Below the pieces are notes generated by a model. That model saw only the letters and a list, made by a program, of their open reading frames with translations, was not told the DNA's origin and did no database searches. From Paludibacter jiangxiensis (GTDB taxonomy: Bacteria; Bacteroidota; Bacteroidia; Bacteroidales; Paludibacteraceae), in the NCBI GenBank assembly GCA_945870155.1, contig CAMBSB010000027.1, positions 1 to 43,210 of the forward strand: a DNA stretch of 43,210 bases, given 5' to 3'. The position numbers and the translations under genes are program-made. This document shows, piece by piece, positions 34,465 to 41,735 of the stretch (its first letter is position 1; each line of letters starts with the position of its first letter).

Positions 34465-36228
34465 ATGAAAACATTTACTCTTAATCAAATTTCGAAAAGT
34501 GTTTACGCACTTTTAATTGCTCTTAGTTTTTCAACAGCAACTTATGCAACAGCCATTAGCGCGGCTCAAAGTGGCGATTGGAATGCCACTTCAACTTGGA
34601 CTGGTGGTGCAGTGCCTGTATCGACCGATGATGTAACTATTTCAGGCTTTACTGTTACCGTTTCTGATACGCAAGCAGCTCAATCAATTAGCGTTCAATC
34701 TGATGCAACCACAGCAGGGAAGCTGATTGTATTAGCTACCGGCTCATTAACAGCCTCAACCAGCTTAAATGCATTAACATTAAAAGGGGGTGAAGTAGAA
34801 AACGCTGGTACAATAAACCTGACTACAACAGATGTGGCAGCTTTTAAATACTGTATTTCGTTTGAAAATACAGTTGCTAGTATGTTAGTGACTTCAGGAA
34901 AATATTCGGGTGCAGGTTCACTAATTCTGAATAGTAGTACTTCGACATCCGGAGGTGCAATTAATTTTATACAATCAAATGCTGATGGTATTTTCACTGT
35001 GGGAGGTAGTTATACTTTGAGTATTGCAGCCGGCAGACCCATATTTAATGTTGGAACTTCAGGAAAAGGTCTTATTACCGGAACCGGCACAATTACCGCT
35101 GGTACTAGTGGAACACCTGCCGCCTATGGATTAACAATTATAGCCGGGAATAATGCACAATTGACTATTGACCCGAATGTTGTACTAAATACATATACAA
35201 GCATAAGCACAACTAAAAGAGGTCCAATCTACTTTGCAGGTGCTTCCCCAACTACATTAACAAATAAAGGAACTATTAAAATAGAAGGATCGGGCACCAA
35301 TGCTATTGGGTCAGTATCAAGTGGTTCGAATACGCTTAACAATCAAGGAATAATCACCATTTCGGGTGCATTTACTGAGTCGGCTATCGGAATTAATTTG
35401 ACCACTTCAAATGTGCTATACATTATAAATTCGGGTACAATTTCAATTTCAGGACTTCCAACAGGGGTTACTGCTTTGGCTACACCCGGTACAGTTGGTT
35501 ATTTGACTATTACAAATAACACAAATGGTGTATTTGATGTAAATGTCGCAAGTACAGAGAATGCTGCTAGTACACGTACGAGAATAAAAAACTATGGTGG
35601 TACTATAAAAGGTTCAGGTATTTATAATGGCGCTTTTGAGCCTTCAACAGGCATTGTTTCACCTGGAGGAAACGGTATAGGTAAAATAACACTCAAACAG
35701 TTATCAATATTCACAACTTCGGCTGCCAACACCAATAACCTTACAGGTAAGTGCCTAATGGATATTAACGGTAAAACTACTGCGGGAACTGATTATGACC
35801 AGATTGCATTTATTCAGGGAGTTGTGGATATTACTGGAGCTACACTCGAAGCAAGTGTGGGTGGAGGATACTCTCCTGTTTTAGCCGATAAAGTGAATTT
35901 ATTAAGTGGGACTTCAATTACAGGCAATTTCAGTTCTACTGTATTACCTGCTAATTCAACTTTGGATTATAGTGTTGGCACTTTTGTATCACTAACATTT
36001 GGAACTACAAGCACCAAGTTGTCGAATGAAAATAATGTGCGAGTTTTCAATGCAACAGGAAAAATCATAATTGAAAATGGAATGAATAAAAGCTTGAAAA
36101 TCTATTCGGTAGATGGTAAAGTTTTACGTTCCGAAATTATAAAATCAAACAGTGAATCGATTAAATCAGCACGTGGTATTTATTTGGTTCAAATTGATAA
36201 TGTACGTACAAAAGTTCTTGTTCAATGA
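34465..36228 (+). CDS. T9SS-secreted beta-solenoid surface protein, shorter paralogue
   Basis: This is a 587-aa exported protein and close paralogue of the first part of the protein at 31071. The signal peptide is about 1-28 (TYA|TA). One beta-solenoid domain (about 32-500) opens AAQSGDWNATSTWTGGAVP and continues with the same repeat layout, including LTLKGGEVENAGT, KYSGAG, TLTNKGTIKIEGSG, RTRIKNYGGTIKGSG and SPGGNGIGKITL, words also seen in the larger paralogue. The sorting domain (about 515-587) is IYSVDGKVLRSEI ... RGIYLVQIDNVRTKVLVQ. The second solenoid and the central domain of the larger protein are absent. No catalytic residues are recognised. Its stop overlaps the GH128-like gene start in ATGA, so these products are made together. 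Confidence 0.75.
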   Translation: MKTFTLNQISKSVYALLIALSFSTATYATAISAAQSGDWNATSTWTGGAVPVSTDDVTISGFTVTVSDTQAAQSISVQSDATTAGKLIVLATGSLTASTSLNALTLKGGEVENAGTINLTTTDVAAFKYCISFENTVASMLVTSGKYSGAGSLILNSSTSTSGGAINFIQSNADGIFTVGGSYTLSIAAGRPIFNVGTSGKGLITGTGTITAGTSGTPAAYGLTIIAGNNAQLTIDPNVVLNTYTSISTTKRGPIYFAGASPTTLTNKGTIKIEGSGTNAIGSVSSGSNTLNNQGIITISGAFTESAIGINLTTSNVLYIINSGTISISGLPTGVTALATPGTVGYLTITNNTNGVFDVNVASTENAASTRTRIKNYGGTIKGSGIYNGAFEPSTGIVSPGGNGIGKITLKQLSIFTTSAANTNNLTGKCLMDINGKTTAGTDYDQIAFIQGVVDITGATLEASVGGGYSPVLADKVNLLSGTSITGNFSSTVLPANSTLDYSVGTFVSLTFGTTSTKLSNENNVRVFNATGKIIIENGMNKSLKIYSVDGKVLRSEIIKSNSESIKSARGIYLVQIDNVRTKVLVQ

Positions 36229-38546
36229 GAAAAACGCTTTTCATTTTAATAATGTTAATTGTTTGCCAAGCAATTTCTGCCACAACATCAAGTCCAATAT
36301 TGGTCGAGAATCAAGCACTGACTGTGACAACGGTTGGTGCTCAGGATTACGATGTATCGAACAATGGAGAATTACGCATAAGCAGTCCAAATACAACATC
36401 CACTGGCATAATCAATATTACCAGCGAAACAGCTTGGGTAAGGCTTGATGGTGTTTTGCCTTCGCAGGCAATTGCTTCGTATTTATCCAAATTCAGGGTA
36501 AATGGCCAAACTGCCATAAATAAAACCAATATAAGAGTAACAAATTATTTGAGAGGATGTGTGATAATGCCTCATGGGATTACCTATCAGCCACTTACGG
36601 TGTATAAAGATGAAAATTATTTGGGTGAACAACTTAAACTTTCTCAAAGCACCTATCACCGCAAAGCTCAATTGGGTACTTTCGACGAGGCTATTTCTTC
36701 TTTCAAACTAAAAAAAGGCTATATGGCCACATTTGCGTTTAACGAAGATGGCACCCGTTTTAGTAAGGTGTATGTGGCCGATAATGCTGATGTTAATATC
36801 CCTGTTTTACCAACAGGTTTAAACAATCATGTGTCGTTTGTACGTGTTTTGCCATGGAGGTACACAGGAAAAAAAGGTTTTGGGTATTCCGCAATCGAGG
36901 CATCTAAGGTGTTAAAAACCGATTGGTATTACTCATGGGGACCAAAGTCAATAGCCGATCTTACTGATATTGAATTTGTACCCATGAAATGGAATGCAAA
37001 ATCAGTAACCGATGCCAATTGGGCTGATATTTTAGTACATCAAGATGTGACTCATGTATTGGGCTTTAATGAGCCTGATGGTGAAACTCAGGCAAATATG
37101 TCTGTGGATAAGCAAATTGAATTGTGGCCCAAAATGCTTGAGTCGGGTTTACGCCTTGGGGCACCTGCTGTAGCAAGCAATTATACTGAACTTTACGAAT
37201 TTATTGACCGGTGCGATGCTCTGAATTATCGGGTTGATTTTATACCCATCCATCTCTATTTTGAACAAACAGGACAGCAATTTTACAACAGATGTAAAGC
37301 AGTTTACGATCGTACAAAAAGACCAATATGGATAACAGAGTTTAACTATGGAGGCGACTGGACCAGTGGAAATCCAACACTTACACAGGTGCGCGACCGA
37401 ATTCAAGAAATAATTCAGGTTTTTGATACTGCTCGTATTATTGAGCGTTATGCTGTTTTTGATTTTGATGAGTTCACTAAATCGCGATATGTATTTAATG
37501 AACCAACATCGAACTATATTACATCTCCTATGGGCTCTATGTACCGCGATAATGTTGCTCCAATGGCATATAAATCGGCTTTTGATGTTATTAAACCCTA
37601 TAAGCTAATCCCTCCAACTAATATTAAAGCATTAATTGAAGGTGCCAAAGTTGTAAAATTAAGTTGGGTTAGTGACGTTGAAACACAAATGGTTACTGTC
37701 GAAAGAGCACCCCTTGGCACTACAAATTATCAGGTAATTGCATCCTTGTCAGGAGACATTCTAAATTACACAGATATTGTTCCTTACAATGGTACATTTA
37801 TTTACAGATTCAGAGCTAAAAATACAGCCAATGAGCTTTCGTCGTACATATCATTACAAGTTGAAGTAAAAGAATTTACAAATGTGGTTCTTAATAAGAA
37901 TGCAGTGGCTAGTTCCACACTTTCAGCATCTTATGCTGCAAGTAATGCTGTCGATGGCGACACCATTTCGGATGGAAATCGTTGGGTTAATGTACGTGGT
38001 GTATTCCCTACACACCTAACGGTAGGATTAAAAGGAAGATACATGATTAACGAATTAAAATTATACACAGGTTATCAAGGCTATAATACGCCACTTACAA
38101 ATTTTGATTTCCAGTATTGGAATGGTTCAGCATGGGTGAATATTGTTTCTGAAACCAATAATACCAATTCGCGATACACTAAAAAATTTACAGCCGTTCA
38201 CACTGACAGTGTCCGATTATTTGTAAATGATGTTTACGATACGAGTACTGCAGGTGGTATTATTCGACTTTTCGAAATGCAAGTTATGGGAGCACTGGCT
38301 GTAAATACATCCACAAATAATGCTGTAGCGTTGAACAACAAATTAAAAATTTATCCAAATCCATCATCTGGAATAATTAATATTTCAAATGCAGAAAATG
38401 CGAAATCTTTTGAAATTTATAATTTAAGTGGAATGTGCTTGTATAAATCCAGAATGACATCACAAATTGACTTGTCGTTTTTAAGCAAAGGTTTTTATTT
38501 CCTAAAAACAGATACAAATCAAACGGAGAAAATAAGTATAAAATAA
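36225..38546 (+). CDS. GH128-like endo-glucanase with beta/gamma-crystallin-like, FN3, F5/8 and T9SS domains
   Basis: This is a 773-aa secreted multidomain enzyme. The signal peptide is about 1-19. An N-terminal beta region is followed by a beta/gamma-crystallin-like module (about 123-195; TVYKDENYLGEQLKL ... FDEAISSFKLKKGY). The glycosyl hydrolase catalytic core (PF11790/GH128-like, about 205-450) shows YYSWGP, FVPMKWN, VLGFNEPD with predicted acid/base Glu283, QANMSV, VDFIPIHLYF and PIWITEFNYGG with predicted nucleophile Glu372. Then come FN3 (about 462-552), F5/8 type C (about 553-690; SNAVDGDT ... NRWVNV) and a T9SS sorting domain (about 703-773, KIYPNPSSGIINI). GH128 members hydrolyse beta-1,3-glucans. 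Activity on another beta-linked polymer cannot be excluded. Start overlaps the preceding stop by 4 bp. Confidence 0.87.
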   Translation: MRKTLFILIMLIVCQAISATTSSPILVENQALTVTTVGAQDYDVSNNGELRISSPNTTSTGIINITSETAWVRLDGVLPSQAIASYLSKFRVNGQTAINKTNIRVTNYLRGCVIMPHGITYQPLTVYKDENYLGEQLKLSQSTYHRKAQLGTFDEAISSFKLKKGYMATFAFNEDGTRFSKVYVADNADVNIPVLPTGLNNHVSFVRVLPWRYTGKKGFGYSAIEASKVLKTDWYYSWGPKSIADLTDIEFVPMKWNAKSVTDANWADILVHQDVTHVLGFNEPDGETQANMSVDKQIELWPKMLESGLRLGAPAVASNYTELYEFIDRCDALNYRVDFIPIHLYFEQTGQQFYNRCKAVYDRTKRPIWITEFNYGGDWTSGNPTLTQVRDRIQEIIQVFDTARIIERYAVFDFDEFTKSRYVFNEPTSNYITSPMGSMYRDNVAPMAYKSAFDVIKPYKLIPPTNIKALIEGAKVVKLSWVSDVETQMVTVERAPLGTTNYQVIASLSGDILNYTDIVPYNGTFIYRFRAKNTANELSSYISLQVEVKEFTNVVLNKNAVASSTLSASYAASNAVDGDTISDGNRWVNVRGVFPTHLTVGLKGRYMINELKLYTGYQGYNTPLTNFDFQYWNGSAWVNIVSETNNTNSRYTKKFTAVHTDSVRLFVNDVYDTSTAGGIIRLFEMQVMGALAVNTSTNNAVALNNKLKIYPNPSSGIINISNAENAKSFEIYNLSGMCLYKSRMTSQIDLSFLSKGFYFLKTDTNQTEKISIK

Positions 38547-38632
38547 AATTGAGATTTTTAAGGTTGAAAATGGTTGGCGCATCTTTACATTTTGTATCGA
38601 TGCGCTTACTTTATCAAAATAAAAATAATATT

Positions 38633-41407
38633 ATGAGAAAAACTATTGCATTGATATTCTTGGTTTTACTTTCTGTAGCAGCTACTTTAAGTAGTAATGC
38701 AACGCAACTGAAAGCAGGAAAGAGTAAGAAAACGGTAAAATACAATGAGCAGGAAATAATGCCAAATATTGATGGATTTGTCCGGCAGGCTACAGGTGAT
38801 TTTGTACAAAACCTGAACTACGCTGAATTAAAAAAACAATCCGGATTTACGCGCGAAGTTTATCTGAGTTTCGATTTTTCAACTGTTACCATCAATGCCA
38901 AAACAGCCAAACTACGTATTTTTTGCGAGTCGTTCGATAAATACAGCGAACCGAATATTGCTGTTTATGTGTTACCCGGAAATCAGACATCGGGCTTAAC
39001 ATGGACTACCCGCCCTACTTTACCTGCAGCTACCAATACTATATCCATTAATTCGTTGGAGTATTCAAACACCTGGCTCGAGTGGGATTTCACGCCTTTT
39101 TTAAGTAGTTTATCCACCTCACAAGATAAACAAGCTACTTTTGTAATTGCAATTACTTCAAGCTATGCCGGAAGCGATGCACTGCTTAAACTGAGCATGA
39201 GTGAGAATGCTACTAACAAACCCAGCATATTATTAACTGATGAAGATCCAATTAATGGCGGAAATACTTCGTCCATCAAAATGCCAAGTATTTTTTCGGA
39301 CAATATGGTCATTCAACGCGATAAACCGATAAAAATTTGGGGCGAAGTATTGCCAAACGAGCCAGTTACAATTAGCTTTGATGGACAAACTTACAACACA
39401 CAATGTGCTGCAAATGGGAAATTCACAACTACCATTCCTGCCAAAAGTGTATCATCAAATGCCTATATATTAACTATTGCAGCCAACAACGAAACGCTTA
39501 GTTATAAAAACATTGTTTTGGGCGATGTTTTTCTGTGTGGTGGACAATCGAACATGGCTATGTTTGTAAGTTCTACTAAAGCTGACCAATTGGAAAATGC
39601 TAAAACCGATTCAAACTATCCTGATTTACGTTTTTTCGAAGTTGCCAAAATAGTAAGTGGTGGTGTTGTGCTTAATGCAAACGACAAACCGTGGAAAAGT
39701 GCTATACCTGAGCGCATTATCAATTGGTCGGCAGTGGCTTTTTTTGTTGGACGTGATTTGCACAAACATCTCAACATCCCCATCGGGTTGATTAATGTAA
39801 GTCATGGTGGTGCTCCAACCGATGCCTTTATTTCGCCTGAAGCGTACGCATCCGACCCACTGCTCAATGCTGCCAAACGCCCCGATGGAACTGGTATTTA
39901 TCAATATTATACTACGCCTTCATCGCTGTATAATTCCATGATATACAAAGTGGCCGGCTACCCCATAAAAGCCGTGCTGTGGTATCAGGCCGAAGCAAAT
40001 GCCGGTTACTGGCAAAACTATAAAACCATTTTTAAAGGATTGATAAAAGATTGGCGCTCAAAATGGAGTGAACCTTCTTTGCCTTGGCTTTTTGTGCAAT
40101 TACCAGCATTCGAAACCAGTACCGACTGGGCTGAAACCCGCGATATTCAGTTACAGGTTTGGAAAGAAGATGCTTATACTGGTATGGCGGTAACTATGGA
40201 TTGTGGCGAAGCAAACAACATACATCCGGCCGATAAATACACGGTTGCAAAACGACTGTTGCCACTTGTCAGAAATGTGGTTTATGGCGAACAAATAATC
40301 AGCAAATCACCTATTTACAAATCGCACGAGGTAACAGGTCCCGATGTATTTGTGATTTTCGACAATATAGGCGGTGGATTAAAAGCTGTAAAAGATATAA
40401 CTGAATTCGAAATTGCGGCTGCCGATAAAGTGTATAAATTGGCTACGGCTACGCTTTTACCGGACAATCGGATTAAACTTAGCAATGCAACCATTACTGC
40501 ACCTGTAAACATTCGGTATGCTTTTAAAAATTTCTCCACAATTTCCATTTTCACTACCGATGAACTGCCTTTGCCCTTGTCGCCATTTCGTGTTGAATCG
40601 TCATCAACGGTTGAACCACCAGTCGATATTTCCGAAATTAGCTTCGACAAACTAAACAATGCGTATGCTTCGTCCACATACCCCCAACGCTTACCATTGT
40701 ATGCCATAAACGGTGCCGGATTAATTGGAGAAGGGCATGATGCTTCTGCCGTTAACGGAAAATCATGGCATACGGATGATAGACCATTTCCACATTATTT
40801 TAAAATTGAATTGAAATCGCCACAAGAAATTGCTGCTATGCGTATCTGGAATTTAAATTGGAGTGCTGCTTATCTCAATAGAGGCGTAAGGGATATTGAA
40901 ATTTACGTATCCGAATCAACTGATGCCATGCAGGATAGTCCTTATACAAATTCGGCTTGGAAAAAAGTTGTGAATTACACTATGAGTCAGGCTTCTGGAA
41001 CAAACGACTACAAAGGTGAATTGTTGACTTTCCCTACCATGCAGAAAAATGTAAAATGGGTGGGAATTAATATCCTGAACAGCTACAACAGCGCCAATGG
41101 CTATATGGGTTTGAGCGAAATTAAATTGTATAATCCAAGTACAGGAACTAGTCTTTTTCCAGTTTACAATCAGAACTCAACAACTAATTCCAACCAATCG
41201 CATTTGGTGGTTTATCCAAATCCAACCAGTGGGATGTTGAATATTGAAAAGCAAAATGACCCACAAAAAATTGAGATATTTGATTTAATTGGAAACACTT
41301 TGTATCAAGGCAGTTTCACAAATCAAATCGACTTATCTTTTTTATCAAAAAGGATGTGTTTTGTACGAACCGATTTGAACCAACTAGCCAAAGTCGTTAT
41401 ACTTTAA
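38633..41407 (+). CDS. CBM96-like plus SGNH acetylesterase fusion with F5/8 and T9SS domains
   Basis: This is a 924-aa secreted esterase. Order: signal peptide (about 1-23); a CBM96/DNRLRE-like binding module (about 40-205; DGFVRQATGDF, REVYLSFDFS, LRIFCES, LTWTTRPTLP); a sialate O-acetylesterase-type domain (about 215-660), with IFSDNMVIQRDKP, FLCGGQSNMAMFV (predicted Ser306), VLWYQAEAN and NIHPADKYTVAKRL; a discoidin-like module (about 670-835); and a T9SS sorting domain (about 855-924, VVYPNPTSGMLNI). It appears to be the extracellular counterpart of the periplasmic esterase at 17326. The frame is open from 38549, but the ATG at 38633 begins a proper signal peptide. The sorting domain shares the word QIDLSFLSK with the GH128-like neighbour, but its end is unusual (KRMCFVRTD). 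Confidence 0.87.
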   Translation: MRKTIALIFLVLLSVAATLSSNATQLKAGKSKKTVKYNEQEIMPNIDGFVRQATGDFVQNLNYAELKKQSGFTREVYLSFDFSTVTINAKTAKLRIFCESFDKYSEPNIAVYVLPGNQTSGLTWTTRPTLPAATNTISINSLEYSNTWLEWDFTPFLSSLSTSQDKQATFVIAITSSYAGSDALLKLSMSENATNKPSILLTDEDPINGGNTSSIKMPSIFSDNMVIQRDKPIKIWGEVLPNEPVTISFDGQTYNTQCAANGKFTTTIPAKSVSSNAYILTIAANNETLSYKNIVLGDVFLCGGQSNMAMFVSSTKADQLENAKTDSNYPDLRFFEVAKIVSGGVVLNANDKPWKSAIPERIINWSAVAFFVGRDLHKHLNIPIGLINVSHGGAPTDAFISPEAYASDPLLNAAKRPDGTGIYQYYTTPSSLYNSMIYKVAGYPIKAVLWYQAEANAGYWQNYKTIFKGLIKDWRSKWSEPSLPWLFVQLPAFETSTDWAETRDIQLQVWKEDAYTGMAVTMDCGEANNIHPADKYTVAKRLLPLVRNVVYGEQIISKSPIYKSHEVTGPDVFVIFDNIGGGLKAVKDITEFEIAAADKVYKLATATLLPDNRIKLSNATITAPVNIRYAFKNFSTISIFTTDELPLPLSPFRVESSSTVEPPVDISEISFDKLNNAYASSTYPQRLPLYAINGAGLIGEGHDASAVNGKSWHTDDRPFPHYFKIELKSPQEIAAMRIWNLNWSAAYLNRGVRDIEIYVSESTDAMQDSPYTNSAWKKVVNYTMSQASGTNDYKGELLTFPTMQKNVKWVGINILNSYNSANGYMGLSEIKLYNPSTGTSLFPVYNQNSTTNSNQSHLVVYPNPTSGMLNIEKQNDPQKIEIFDLIGNTLYQGSFTNQIDLSFLSKRMCFVRTDLNQLAKVVIL

Positions 41408-41449
41408 TACACTTTTCAGCTACCGAAAAAAGTAATTTTTACCACACCA

Positions 41450-41478
41450 GCGACTTTAAACAAAGTTGCGACTTTTTT
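41450..41478 (+). terminator. Rho-independent terminator-like hairpin
   Basis: The stem GCGACTTT / AAAGTTGC (one G-U pair in RNA) with loop AAAC is followed after GAC by six T residues. It lies 42 bases past the stop of the esterase fusion gene and would end the second transcription unit. Confidence 0.55.
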
Positions 41479-41497
41479 GCCAAAACACCTGATTAAC

Positions 41498-41525
41498 AAA
41501 ATAATGTGTCAAAAAACATTATTTT
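41498..41525. other. AT-rich hairpin (10-bp stem)
   Basis: AAAATAATGT at 41498-41507 and its exact reverse complement at 41516-41525 enclose an 8-base loop. It could be a backup terminator or a protein-binding site. It stands 3 bases ahead of the 32-bp palindrome. Confidence 0.45.
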
Positions 41526-41528
41526 CTA

Positions 41529-41560
41529 TCAAGTTAATGAAATTAATTTCATTAACTTGA
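41529..41560. promoter_or_regulatory. Perfect 32-bp palindrome upstream of the symporter
   Basis: The arms 41529-41544 and 41545-41560 are exact reverse complements (arm TCAAGTTAATGAAATT). It is placed 5 bases before the LacI-type operator and has no T tract after it, so a second regulator's operator is at least as likely as a terminator. No counterpart was seen ahead of the gene at 31071. Confidence 0.5.
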
Positions 41561-41565
41561 AAATC

Positions 41566-41583
41566 TTCGTAAACGTTTACGAA
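41566..41583. promoter_or_regulatory. LacI-family-type operator palindrome (site 2)
   Basis: TTCGTAAACGTTTACGAA is a perfect 18-bp palindrome containing the whole 16-bp site at 30917. It lies 152 bases ahead of the symporter start, a distance similar to that of site 1 from its gene (138 bases). It suggests that both units are controlled by one LacI-type regulator encoded outside the window. Confidence 0.65.
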
Positions 41584-41692
41584 AAATTGGCATCGATTTT
41601 TCCCTAACATTTAACTGAAAAAGCATGTAAATGTTATCATTACACTACGTCATTGTTGCGATTTTATATAGTATCTATCAAATTATGATTTA

Positions 41693-41700
41693 TAAATTTG
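41693..41700 (+). promoter_or_regulatory. Bacteroidota -7 promoter element for the symporter unit
   Basis: TAAATTTG matches TAnnTTTG and lies 35 bases before the start codon. No -33 TTTG element is visible at the right distance, as at the other promoter. Confidence 0.45.
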
Positions 41701-41735
41701 CACCACAAGATACTTCATTTTAAATCGCAACTGTA

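Larger units (their letters stand above)
41408..41735. other. Intergenic region with terminator, palindromes and symporter promoter
   Basis: This 328-base gap contains a terminator-like hairpin (41450-41478), an AT-rich hairpin (41498-41525), a perfect 32-bp palindrome (41529-41560), an 18-bp LacI-type operator (41566-41583) and a -7 element (41693-41700). No ORF of interest is present. It is laid out much like 30717-31070. Confidence 0.75.

Noticed and set aside
31071-36228. Repetitive stretches in the two solenoid genes as a possible CRISPR array or tandem DNA repeat
   Set aside because: The repetition is at protein level (Thr/Asn/Gly-rich strands) with variable spacing and no identical DNA units. 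There are no spacers and no cas genes.
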